Positions 50,901 to 58,726 of a stretch of 64,000 nt of DNA are shown one piece after another. The position numbers were made by a program, and so were the translations under genes. The stretch's first letter is position 1. Each line of letters starts with the position of its first letter. The stretch covers positions 3,534,001-3,598,000 of the forward strand of contig NZ_JAUSYY010000001.1 in the NCBI RefSeq assembly GCF_030817175.1. Direction: 5' to 3'. The notes below the pieces were generated by a model, which was not told the origin of the DNA, did not search any database, and worked only from the letters and a program-made list of their open reading frames with translations. This DNA is from Agromyces ramosus (GTDB taxonomy: Bacteria; Actinomycetota; Actinomycetes; Actinomycetales; Microbacteriaceae).

Positions 50901-51987
50901 TGAGCCCATTGACGAGCCTTCTCGCGGAGGTCAGGTTCAACTCGCCGACGGAGACCAGATTCTGCTCGTGTGGGCCGAAGGAAGCGCGCGCGATCGCGCC
51001 CTGGATGGAGCGAAGGCCGCTGGGTCGAGTCGCCAAGATGATCTGCACATCCGGATGGTTACGCGCGAAAGCAAGCAGCGGATCGAGTGCAGACGGGTCA
51101 TTGTGGGCGTCGTCGATCACGATGATGCCCGCACCTTGGTGGAGTTCCTCCATGACTGCGGTGTCAAATACGCGCATCGGCGCGAGGCATGTGATGACGC
51201 GGTTCGGAGCACGCTCAGCCTCGGCGCTGAGCGCCTCGATCAGCAGCCGCGTCTTTCCCCGACCGCCCGGACCACTAACAACCAGGATCTGGGGCGAGTC
51301 TGCGCCCGATCGATTCAACGCTCCCGCCATCCGTTCCATATCGTCATCGCGGCCGGCCAATTGGCCAAGATCGTTGATGAGGGCGTTCGGGTTCTGGCGA
51401 GTCGCCTTGAACTGTTCGAAGAGAATCATCGCGTCGCCTGGCGCGACCAAGAATTGTCGTCGCACCTGCACGCCCCAGTACCGCTCGATGATGCTGTGCT
51501 GAGTCTGGAGTGGGAGCAGACGCAGCGTCTCGGTGAGCGTGCGTCGATCAAGGAGGGTCCACCTGGGATGCAGAAGTATCTCCTCGCGCGCCTGCACCGT
51601 GGCGACACCGCCAAAGACGAGGTAAAACTCATCCGCTTTGTCGAACGTCGCGGCTTTGACGGCCGCTCGAACGTCGCGGCGCGAAAGCTTCTCCAGCTGC
51701 TTTACCTGCCAGGCCGCCGGAGTGCCGTCATTGAAGCGCCCAAAGAAGTCGATCCCGTCCTGCTTGTCGCCGGGGACACCCCATCGTTCGACGTGTTGCA
51801 CATGACGAGTGGTGCTTCCAAGCAGCCGCTCGGAGATCAGGAGGACCTCGACAAAGTCCTCCAGCTCTGCGTCAGTCAGCCAAGGCGTTGGAAGAAGCTG
51901 AGCGTGCTTGTGAGCACCGAGCCACTCCCATGCCGACGGTCGACCTGCAGAGGCTGCCAGGTCGTCTGTCTCGTCTCGCTCAGTCAC
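47935..51987 (-). CDS. Large nuclease-STAND NTPase protein (candidate antiphage effector)
   Basis: About 1350 aa from a GTG at 51987, preferred because GGAGAG lies 6 nt upstream; a TTG at 51993 would overlap the previous stop. Residues ~40-160 look like a PD-(D/E)XK nuclease: ELEDFVEVLLISERLL, then DGIDFFGRF and WQVKQLEKL give the D…(E/Q)xK arrangement. The central NTPase has Walker A VVSGPGGRGKTRLLIEAL (~residue 240), Walker B GIIVIDDAHNDP (~290) and an arginine sensor LATRPSGLRS (~320), then winged-helix segments. The remaining ~800 residues are helical repeats, a likely sensor. This order, effector, NTPase, repeats, is that of STAND/Avs defence proteins. It follows the serine recombinase gene by 2 bp. 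Target unknown. Confidence 0.75.
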   Translation of the reverse strand: MTERDETDDLAASAGRPSAWEWLGAHKHAQLLPTPWLTDAELEDFVEVLLISERLLGSTTRHVQHVERWGVPGDKQDGIDFFGRFNDGTPAAWQVKQLEKLSRRDVRAAVKAATFDKADEFYLVFGGVATVQAREEILLHPRWTLLDRRTLTETLRLLPLQTQHSIIERYWGVQVRRQFLVAPGDAMILFEQFKATRQNPNALINDLGQLAGRDDDMERMAGALNRSGADSPQILVVSGPGGRGKTRLLIEALSAEAERAPNRVITCLAPMRVFDTAVMEELHQGAGIIVIDDAHNDPSALDPLLAFARNHPDVQIILATRPSGLRSIQGAIARASFGPHEQNLVSVGELNLTSARRLVNGLTADIKLNFGLRNYLAEQARHSPHVAVILTNLIRKRQISGSIAVNENLRRVVLARYQEVMIPSGFDGFDRDTVHRVIATYACVQPDSKQDKDTQARIADFCGLPAMQLARVTRQLIDRGVVVDHDNRLRVVPDVLADQIVEDVAVFEQFDTGFVSDLWLTFGPTHYERLALTLGELDWRIGQRGGPAIMAPVWEAIRQRLSSPYPSSLCRELDKIAPLASTQPAAVVAALEDLRKRLDLDDASGAPVLADPEDEDEQLHRRIWPDSRQTSRSDVRAKLPKLYGRAAANDPATLETAVDALLALASTDLRPSHAHPEHARRVLSDDLSNLASLPDLSYPGRIVARVVEHCETHSDEEAVAALSALKPLLAKEELETVQSSLYELSFQPHLISEIAMRPVRDQIRRLLLKEGTSARLTRAGAAVDLLREALRAPHGYFGNTVGVDAVLAWEDDDLATMRTLADVAARTRFATIRRMVRGAVSWSAEHAASLLLQHAALSLQYELDRSDDIRDTLADLIIGSPWRVVGESVDRVPDLRELAIQRESRQRELEELTEEQRNEERQAQVRAKVDSRLSRVSTLNEALARRLLESGDAPDIVSLLGDLSTEAHRLGRQPSFRGVWQSIGDIQPTLLPEVVLAIASAVDDHPLDQDLSVLITQWSLGAIDDTLAWASDAVVSGRIGVRVAIASFVAEIPWTQRQAAFSRIWLTGIGDPDERVATTFLGSGGWYLHSDPQEAASVLLAHEIPPHAAAGVLLGAWRYGDDSESTQQDRSAHSAMLSIAARAGLNDFIAQETITGAARAHPDLALDFLLDLSRQEEPLPDDINDLRTVFEEQPTALMGWLLGHLYEAPGNLGSVVTAALNDQLAPNQAQALTSRVTDLQPAELITLVQVLGSLRLWVPNNLNLAEACLDRAEATNVLDDIQPDLRRGLRLRSWSWTGNESAELNAARDACAAAADRSTSIHLRAQLVQAADWFQQTIDNLRIQERDDDW

Positions 51988-51989
51988 GG

Positions 51990-52556
51990 TCAACTCTCCG
52001 TTGCCGCGAGCACATGGTAGATAATGCTCCGGTCGACGTTGAATAGCCGCGCGATCTCGGCTTTTGACACACCAGTGCCCAAGAGCTTCCGGATCTCGTC
52101 GAGCTGCAGTTGCGCTGGTTTTCGCGAACGACCGGCGTGCTTGGCGAGCTGTGTGCTCTCGGCCTGCCGCTCTCGGATCAGTTCGCGTTCAAAGTCAGCA
52201 AATGAACCAAGCATGTTGAGCAGCAGGTTCGCGAGGGCGTTGAAGTGACCCAGGCTGTAAGTCTGCCCTTCTTTGATGAATTCGACCGTGGCGCCATTGG
52301 CGAGTGGCTCGTCGATTATCGAGCGCAGTTCCCGCAATGACCGAGCTAGACGGCCCATGGACGCGACAAGAACGAGATCTGTATCGCGGACGCGTCGGAT
52401 GCGTTCCTCGAGCGCAGCGCGGTCCTGCCGCGTTCCACCACTCAGCTTCTCGGCGACGACGCGGTCGACGTGGCCAATCGCCTCGAGTTGGCGGGCGGGA
52501 TTCTGGACGATGGAACTTGCGCGGACGTATCCAACGACCTGTGTTCGTTGCGTCAT
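51990..52556 (-). CDS. Small serine recombinase (resolvase/invertase family)
   Basis: 188 aa from the ATG at 52556; the frame continues upstream but family sequence starts here. The catalytic domain shows the nucleophile serine region VVGYVRASSIVQNPARQ and the arginine motif ASMGRLARSLRELRSIIDE, followed by the long helix E with ANLLLNMLGSFADFERELIRERQAE. The C-terminus has a Hin-type helix-turn-helix (GVSKAEIARLFNVDRSIIYH). Its stop is two bases before the GTG of the nuclease-STAND gene, so the two are translated from one mRNA. Inverting or resolving a DNA segment is expected of the family; a link to control of the defence gene is only inferred. Confidence 0.88.
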   Translation of the reverse strand: MTQRTQVVGYVRASSIVQNPARQLEAIGHVDRVVAEKLSGGTRQDRAALEERIRRVRDTDLVLVASMGRLARSLRELRSIIDEPLANGATVEFIKEGQTYSLGHFNALANLLLNMLGSFADFERELIRERQAESTQLAKHAGRSRKPAQLQLDEIRKLLGTGVSKAEIARLFNVDRSIIYHVLAATES

Positions 52557-52726
52557 CTCCAGGCCCCCGCGCAGATTTGGTGCGAACTGTTCATGGGACT
52601 CTATCGCCACGGTACGACATCGGCCGGCCGGTGTAGCACAGGGGTATCTCCAGCGAAGGGTCGTTGCTTCCATGCCTGCGTGGTAACCGAGAGGGAGCGG
52701 AAGCCAATACGCCCTTGCCCACGAGT

Positions 52727-53190
52727 TCATTGGCCAGGCGAATGTGGGCGCGCCGAGATGCCTCCGCCGCGCCGCACGTGCTTCGCATGCCGAGGGACCA
52801 GCGCGCTGCCGGTTGGGGACTCGATCTGCAGCGCGTAGTAATAGGCGTCGGCCATCTTCTGAGCGGTGAGCGCGACCGACGAGATTTCCGAGACGCGGGC
52901 CACCTCACGTAGCTCGTAGCCCCAGTCAATCCAGGCGCTGATACTCCCTGGTGACGGGGGAGAGCGACGGCGAAGTTCTCCGGCGCAAGGCGCCCGAATG
53001 CGATCTCGTTCGCAAGCCCATTCGCCCGAAGGCCAGCCGCTGCCCGCCGTGCTGAGCGCCCCATGAAGTAGCCGATGATCGCCCCCGGCCGCCAGCCGCC
53101 AGCCGCCAGCTCCCCGCCCCCAGCCCCCAGCCCCCAGCCGCCGAACCAAACCAGAGCGCTCACAAAGAGAAGCTGCAGCCAGGTGGTCAT
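52727..53190 (-). pseudogene. Decayed small membrane-protein gene
   Basis: From an ATG at 53190 the frame encodes a hydrophobic N-terminus (MTTWLQLLFVSALVWFGGWG) and IIGYFMGRS, then loses sense. The related later part (WIDWGYELREVARVSEISSV…ALVPRHAKHVR) is in another frame ending at 52727, and a stretch SPVTREYQRLD lies in the third frame. At least one and probably two frameshifts are needed to join them. A run of near-identical cccccagc/cgccagc units (about 53088-53143) lies within it. Called a remnant; the original function is unknown. Confidence 0.45.
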
Positions 53191-53393
53191 AGCCGCGGAT
53201 CCTTCAACGCGCGTCTCCATCCACGACTTCGCACGACGCCCCGTGCCGGTAGAGACCTTCGGCCGCGACTCGGGATGCTCCTCGGCTGCGAGTTCACGCC
53301 CGGGATCGCGGCGTCTTAACGTGGGGTGCTGTGCGCCGGTTCTGTCGCGACGGTGACTAGCCTTGCAGTATTGCGACGAGCGGGAGGTGCAAG

Positions 53394-56300
53394 ATGCCCG
53401 ATGACGTCCAACGCGCGCAGCAGCTTGAGCTACTTCAGCCGCTACGCTCAATCTCGACCCAGGGGGCCCGCGGGCTCGCGATGCTCACACGGGGCGTCGC
53501 CCTCGCCGGCTCGACCGATGATGGGGACGACGACTCCAGCGTCACCGGCAGCCTGATCAGCTACTGCGTCCGGGACGCGCTCGACGCGATCTTCCCCAAG
53601 CTCGACGATCCGAGGATCAGCCACGCCGCCCAGCGGATTATCCGGGACTGGCGGAAGCTGACCGCCGGGTCTGGCACCGACCTCAGCACCGCGTTGCAAG
53701 ACGACTTCGAGGAGCTCGAGCGCGCCGTCGAGGCGGCCACATCGGGATTCCTGCCCCGAGTGTCCGGGCTCATCGGAGTCCTGTATCCCGGTCTTCCGGC
53801 CAACACCGGCATCCCGGCGATGAGCAAGCTGCGCGATCTCAACAGGGAAGCCAACGACGGCCTGCACGGGAGCACCACCCGAGATGCGGCCGTGGCGCTG
53901 CTCGACCGCACCCTCGAGCGGCTGGTCGACCTCATCGCGCCGCTGGCCGTGACCTCGGCGCAGTACCAGTCGCTAGTCGAGGCCGGGGACTTCCAGGGCG
54001 TGTCGGCGCTCCTGGCGACCAACTCGGACCCGCGTATTCGCGTCTACCTCTTCGACCATGTCCGTGGCCCGCTCCTCGCGCAGGCGCTGGACGTCGAGGA
54101 GCTGCTACCGGGTCCCACGCTCTGGCTGGCGTACGGTTACGTCCGTCATCTCGCCGCGGACCATCCGACCGAATTCAGCGGATTCGTCGACCGCGTCGTC
54201 GCCGCGAACCGGCTGAGCCCAGAGGTCGCGGGACAGTTGCTGATCTGCGCATCGTTCGCCGGCGCGCACGCCGCCGCTGAGGTGAATCGGCTGAGCCAGC
54301 GCGCCGGGAGTCTTATGCGTGTCGAACTCATAGCCCGATGGCTGCAAGGCCACGTCGACGCCGCTCCCAAGGAGACCTGGTGGAAGGTGCTGACGCGACT
54401 GGTGGACAGTCTCGATCCTTCTACGAGGACGTTTCAACCTGCCTACGGCGTCGCCGAGCTCGTCGACCTCGCCATCGCCCGGCTGCCCGGCGTCGCGCTC
54501 AAGACCGAATCGAGGTTCAGTTCGGCGATCATCGCGGCCCTGGCCCGCCTCGAGGCGGAGTCCACTTACGCCGTGCAGTTCCATTTCGACAACAGGCATC
54601 GTCGGGCCCGGACTATGTCCGATCTGCTGATCGGCGCGGCCGTGCGCATCATCGCCCTCGCCGAGTCCCGTGGAGCGATCGTCGACCTCACCGCCCTCGA
54701 GGATCGCAACCGTGCGCTTCTCGAGCGCGCGGCCGCCGCCCGCGCCATCACGATGGCTTCGCCAGATCTCGCAGCCGCGATCGCCGGGCGGGCCTTCGAC
54801 GCAGTCATTGCGCGCATCAGCGGCGACGAGTGGCCGGACAGCACGGACCAGGAGGTACTCGAGGAGATCCTGCGGCCGATCGGGCCCGCGGCGGTCGGTC
54901 GGATCGCCGCGGCGCTCGGCGAGCCGCCACAGGTCGACATCCTCGCCTCAGATCTGGACAACGCGGCCGACGAACGGGCCGACTGGTTCCGAACGGCGCA
55001 GTGGGCCGGCTACCTGCCTGAAGCGGCTCGGCCCGGGTCCTGGGTCGATGCGCTGCACGAGTCCGCCGCTCGCGGGATCATATTCGGTCCGCTACCGCCC
55101 CCAGACCGTATGGCCCGGCCGACCGCACACGAGTCGCCGCTGGGCGACGTGGATATTCCCAACACGACCGTGCCCGAGTTGGTGTTGCGCGTTAACGGCG
55201 CGCTCGGCGTCGGCGAGCCCGACGACCCGAGGTTCGCGATGAACCTTCAGGAGACCGTCGCCAACCACGTGGGCACTCACCGCGAAGCCTGGGCCAGCGA
55301 CCACGCTTCGATCGGACAGGTCCACGACCTGTGGGTCAGGCTCGCGATTGTGCGCGCACTGAAGAGCGAAGCCAACGACGCGCCCCGACTGCGCTGGGAG
55401 CAATTGCAGGCTCTCTGGACGCAGCTGATCTCAGAGACAAGCACTCTTCATGCAGATGGCGTCGAAGCCGCCAAATCGGCGATGAGCCGCCTCGCCGCCG
55501 AGGTACTTGATCAGCTCCGCCATCGGGTCGCGGAGCGGCCGCGACAGCCGAGCGACATCGACTGGTGGGCAACGGACGTGTTGCCGCCGCTCATCCCGAT
55601 GCTCGCCTGGATCGGCGGCGAGGAACACGACTTCGGGATGCCGGCCCTGTTCTCCCTGCGCGGCGAGGCGGTTCACCTCCTCGTCGCGCTGAGCTCGCCG
55701 ATCGACGACGACACCGCGCGGGACGCCGCGCTCGGTCGGGCGCTCGATCTGTTGGCCGAGGCCGCGGCGGCGGACGCGCGCTTCGCCCGGAGTGTCGGGT
55801 ACTGGGCGCGGTGGCTCATTCGGCGCGACCCTGCCTGGTGGGATCGCTGCGCCGTCCACCTCATCGGAACGGACAGCACCCCTGAGATTCACCAGGCACT
55901 TCTCACCGCGAATTGGGAGTCCGACGACTTCGCGTTCACGCTCCTGGACCGCGACGTGCCCCTGCTCAATTCTTTTGCGAGCCAGCAGGCCGAGGATGCG
56001 GCGGCCCCGGCGCTGACCGCCGTCCTCTTTGGCGTCCTCCCGATCGCGGCCATCGAGGAGTCGACCTGGTCGGCGATCTTCCGCGACCGCCACTCGGCCG
56101 ACATGGCGCTGCGCTATCTGTTCCCGGATCGATCGATCGAGGAGGATGCAAGGGCTTCCCGCCGGCTGGAGATCCTGCAATGGGCAGCCACTGGCGCGCC
56201 CCGGGCCAGCGTGATCTGGCACTCCATGGACAGCATCGCGTGCTCACCTGACGTCAGCGATGAGGATCTGTTCGCCTTCACTTCGGATCTGGCCAGGAGT

Positions 56301-56546
56301 AACCGCGGTGCGCCGATGTCCATGCACCACCTCGCCGACCGGCTCGTTCGCTCCCTCGCGAGCCACGACGCCGTCGCGACGCTTGAGGCGATGTGCGCAG
56401 GAAATCTCGGGTCGGATCGAGCGATGGCCCAGCTCGACATGGAGCCTGTGCATGCGTGGTTCCGAGGCGAAGGGCAGCGGCTTCCGGAGGACCTGCGCAG
56501 GCGCGTGCAGCACGCGCTTTTCGAGGTCGGCTTCACCGACGAGTAA
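53394..56546 (+). CDS. Unrecognised 1050-aa helical protein in the defence region
   Basis: 1050 aa, ATG with GGAGGTG 7 nt upstream. It is cytosolic by composition, rich in Ala, Leu, Arg and Asp, and predicted by eye to be almost all helix. No P-loop, nuclease or membrane motif was found. A region at ~150-190 (LREANDGLHG-like: LNREANDGLHGSTTRDAAVAL) has a conserved-looking N…HG pattern seen in other large defence-associated proteins, but no family could be named. It is divergent from the recombinase/STAND operon with the remnant gene between. Frame is intact over 3.1 kb, so it is kept by selection or recently acquired. Confidence 0.8.
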   Translation: MPDDVQRAQQLELLQPLRSISTQGARGLAMLTRGVALAGSTDDGDDDSSVTGSLISYCVRDALDAIFPKLDDPRISHAAQRIIRDWRKLTAGSGTDLSTALQDDFEELERAVEAATSGFLPRVSGLIGVLYPGLPANTGIPAMSKLRDLNREANDGLHGSTTRDAAVALLDRTLERLVDLIAPLAVTSAQYQSLVEAGDFQGVSALLATNSDPRIRVYLFDHVRGPLLAQALDVEELLPGPTLWLAYGYVRHLAADHPTEFSGFVDRVVAANRLSPEVAGQLLICASFAGAHAAAEVNRLSQRAGSLMRVELIARWLQGHVDAAPKETWWKVLTRLVDSLDPSTRTFQPAYGVAELVDLAIARLPGVALKTESRFSSAIIAALARLEAESTYAVQFHFDNRHRRARTMSDLLIGAAVRIIALAESRGAIVDLTALEDRNRALLERAAAARAITMASPDLAAAIAGRAFDAVIARISGDEWPDSTDQEVLEEILRPIGPAAVGRIAAALGEPPQVDILASDLDNAADERADWFRTAQWAGYLPEAARPGSWVDALHESAARGIIFGPLPPPDRMARPTAHESPLGDVDIPNTTVPELVLRVNGALGVGEPDDPRFAMNLQETVANHVGTHREAWASDHASIGQVHDLWVRLAIVRALKSEANDAPRLRWEQLQALWTQLISETSTLHADGVEAAKSAMSRLAAEVLDQLRHRVAERPRQPSDIDWWATDVLPPLIPMLAWIGGEEHDFGMPALFSLRGEAVHLLVALSSPIDDDTARDAALGRALDLLAEAAAADARFARSVGYWARWLIRRDPAWWDRCAVHLIGTDSTPEIHQALLTANWESDDFAFTLLDRDVPLLNSFASQQAEDAAAPALTAVLFGVLPIAAIEESTWSAIFRDRHSADMALRYLFPDRSIEEDARASRRLEILQWAATGAPRASVIWHSMDSIACSPDVSDEDLFAFTSDLARSNRGAPMSMHHLADRLVRSLASHDAVATLEAMCAGNLGSDRAMAQLDMEPVHAWFRGEGQRLPEDLRRRVQHALFEVGFTDE

Positions 56547-56822
56547 GCCGCGCGCGGATTGTTCCGCCATCGGCGCGGCGACGGGTTGGTACCACTCCGA
56601 AGGCCGGGACATGAGGAGGACAGTTGGCACCGATTCGCTGCCAACTGCTTCTTCGTCCGTGAGGAGCGGATCGGAAATGCGCTACCTAATGACGGAGGGC
56701 GAGGGAAACGAACCCCGTGTCGCCCCTGGTGCTCGTGAGCGTTCAGGGAATTCTGCGTTGATTCATCCTGGTTGCGACACAGCAGTCGGGGGAAGTCGAT
56801 TAGTGCGCCACTTGTCGGTCGC

Positions 56823-57158
56823 TCAGCGGCCGAGGTTGTGCGCAGCTCTCAAGTACGCATCAAGCTCGAAACGTTCACCAACGGCAACAGCTTCGACCGC
56901 GACCACGTGGACTTCATCCGGTAGAAGGCGATACACGAGCCTGTAGTTCGGATTCGTTGCGCGTGGATCCTCGTCGAAGTACACCTTGCGACAGTCGCTA
57001 AGGTCACCGGTCGCGACCCGCTCGTCGAGAGGTTGACCCGCAAGCTTCCCATCAGCGATGAAGCTGAGCAGTTCAAGTGTCTTCTTCTGAAGCGCGACGG
57101 AAGGGAGAGCCCGGAGGTCGCCCTCAAAGCCTTTCAGTGCGCAGAGCGCAAGCCTCAC
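56823..57158 (-). CDS. RelE/ParE-superfamily toxin-like protein
   Basis: 111 aa. The C-terminal part NPNYRLVYRLLPDEVHVVAVEAVAVGER (broken here: NYRLVYRLLPDEV then HVVAVEAVAVGERFEL) is the beta sheet core typical of RelE-like ribosome-dependent mRNA interferases, with a conserved arginine. Helices at the N-terminus (FEGDLRALPSVALQKKTLEL) fit too. Its start overlaps the end of the upstream antitoxin gene by four bases, the usual toxin-antitoxin layout. Activity not shown. Confidence 0.75.
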   Translation of the reverse strand: MRLALCALKGFEGDLRALPSVALQKKTLELLSFIADGKLAGQPLDERVATGDLSDCRKVYFDEDPRATNPNYRLVYRLLPDEVHVVAVEAVAVGERFELDAYLRAAHNLGR

Positions 57159-57439
57159 TCGCCGGGGACCGAGAGGCCAAGCCGTGCGGCGACATCGGAG
57201 AGGGGTTCACTCTCAGCCGCGGCCAGCCGTTCTCGCGTAATCCTCGCGATCTCGAGATCCTCAAGGAGCGGGATGATCTGCTTGTACAGCTGATACGGGA
57301 TGACGGCAGCCTCTGGCTTGCGTTGAGCGCCGAAAATGAGGGGTCGTCCGCTGTCGTGCCGGAAGGCCTCTATCGTGGCGCCGAGAAGCTCGCGAGCTTC
57401 TCGGCTCGTGTGCACGACAGGCGGCTCCATGAGTGACAT
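57155..57439 (-). CDS. Phd/YefM-like antitoxin
   Basis: 94 aa from the ATG at 57439 (or 57430). The N-terminal part (VHTSREARELLGATIEAFRH) with a following PEAAVIPYQLYKQIIPLLED is the Phd/YefM DNA-binding fold; the C-terminus (AAAESEPLSDVAARLGLSV) would wrap the toxin. A TACCGT box lies 6 nt upstream of the ATG, consistent with a leaderless, autoregulated promoter. It overlaps the toxin gene. Confidence 0.75.
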   Translation of the reverse strand: MSLMEPPVVHTSREARELLGATIEAFRHDSGRPLIFGAQRKPEAAVIPYQLYKQIIPLLEDLEIARITRERLAAAESEPLSDVAARLGLSVPGE

Positions 57440-57885
57440 GCCTCAACGGTATCACGTTATGTGGCGCAGGCGTGGCACTATTCGCGTACACATTTGCGCC
57501 GTCTCTGCCAAACTCGGCTGGATTAGGACCTGTCGCGCTGCTTTCGCAAACCGCATTGCGCGGACGGTCTCTAGCTCCGTGGTGTCATCGCGTGGGGCCA
57601 CAGAGCGTCGCGTCACACAACGCGCCCGCCAGCCGGTCGCCGATTGAGACGGTTGACTCCCTGTCGAACGGGGTTGTGATGACGGGCATTCGACCACAGC
57701 CCAACCCCCTACGACCCGCCCGCGAAAGTGCCCAATGAACGTGCCTCGATCGCAACAACCAAGAGACGTATATCGGCAATCTCCGCGTGCCGTTGGTCGG
57801 GTCCGTTAGGTTCCAGAGCCGCGAATCGAGCTTCGCTATTCGGACCTCGCGGATTCTCCCCACGCCTCTTGCAGATCGAGGACTT
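57440..57885. other. Gap without recognised gene (446 bases)
   Basis: No frame in this stretch looks like a protein on either strand. Frames that cross it are rich in Arg, Ser and Pro, as non-coding GC-rich DNA gives. It separates the toxin-antitoxin pair from the zinc-ribbon gene and may carry their promoters. Confidence 0.5.
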
Positions 57886-57911
57886 CCCTGTTTCGTCGGT
57901 AACGAAACGGG
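57886..57911 (+). promoter_or_regulatory. Inverted repeat upstream of the zinc-ribbon gene
   Basis: CCCtGTTTCGT (57886-57896) can pair with ACGAAACGGG (57902-57911) around a 5-nt loop, with one bulged T. It lies 23 bp before the ATG at 57935 and could be an operator or a 5'-UTR hairpin. Confidence 0.35.
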
Positions 57912-57934
57912 ATAGCTTGGCGCACCTTCGGAGT

Positions 57935-58372
57935 ATGAGCAGCCGGCCGAGAACCACAGTCCGGCGGATCCTGCCAAGCCGATGCGCCCGGTGTGCTTCG
58001 CCGCTGCCGCGGCCGGCTACCACCGGGCGTCCACGCATCTATTGCGGGCCCGGATGTCGCAAGGCGGCCTATGACGACAGACGGGCCCGGAAGCCGGAGG
58101 CGTTTCGGGTCCGAGTCGTTGAGCGCACTGTCGTGGAGACGGTTGCGACCATCTCGACCATTGACGAGGGCCACGACATCATTGAGTGCGTCCGACGGGT
58201 CTGCGGATCGCCTCGTGCGGTTACGAATGCCCTCTCAGCTCTAAGTCGCGAGGTCGGATCGGGCACCGTACTGCTGGACGGCAGGTGGGCGCCCGCTGTG
58301 CGCGCGGTCGCCCGGTTGAACTACGCAATCCGAGATTCGTCCGAGCGCGACCCCTGGCGTCACAGGCGCTGA
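57935..58372 (+). CDS. Small zinc-ribbon hypothetical protein
   Basis: 145 aa from the ATG at 57935; the frame is open further upstream but the sequence there is not protein-like. An N-terminal Cys motif CxxC (CARCASPLP) and a second pair in YCGPGCRKAAYDDRRARK give a probable zinc ribbon at residues ~17-45. A helical part follows (ALSALSREVGSGTVLLDGRW). Proteins of this shape are frequent in actinobacterial accessory DNA, often as unannotated regulators. Function unknown. Confidence 0.6.
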   Translation: MSSRPRTTVRRILPSRCARCASPLPRPATTGRPRIYCGPGCRKAAYDDRRARKPEAFRVRVVERTVVETVATISTIDEGHDIIECVRRVCGSPRAVTNALSALSREVGSGTVLLDGRWAPAVRAVARLNYAIRDSSERDPWRHRR

Positions 58373-58726
58373 AGACGATCGCATCGAGTCGATCACCGGA
58401 GGCGTCAGGCGTCCGACGTGGCTAAGTACCCGCGATGAGGGAGAGCTTCCACGCCCCTGCCGCGGCGCCCCTAACCGACTATTCACAATGCTCGATCACA
58501 CGTGAAGCGATTAGGGCACCGTCACAGAGACATCCTCGCGGGCGGGTCATACGGGAATCTCGGGTCGCCGATTGAGCCGTTAGCTCACGTCGAACATGAG
58601 AACCGATGGGGGACCGGCATAGGTGCACTCGCCGACCGAGCTCCGACAGTGCGAAACATCCGTCGGCGAAAGGGCCTAGCAGGCACGTCTCCAATCCAGT
58701 GCCAGGGTAGGCACCCCGTCCGTCTC
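58373..58726. other. Gap without recognised gene (354 bases)
   Basis: It lies between convergent genes. No plausible coding frame, tRNA or clear terminator was found. The overlapping + strand frame at 58502-59158 is a shadow of the large gene on the other strand. Confidence 0.5.

Noticed and set aside
50359..52020. 553-aa plus-strand frame over the nuclease-STAND gene
   Set aside because: No recognisable motif, whereas the minus strand has nuclease and NTPase motifs and a ribosome site.
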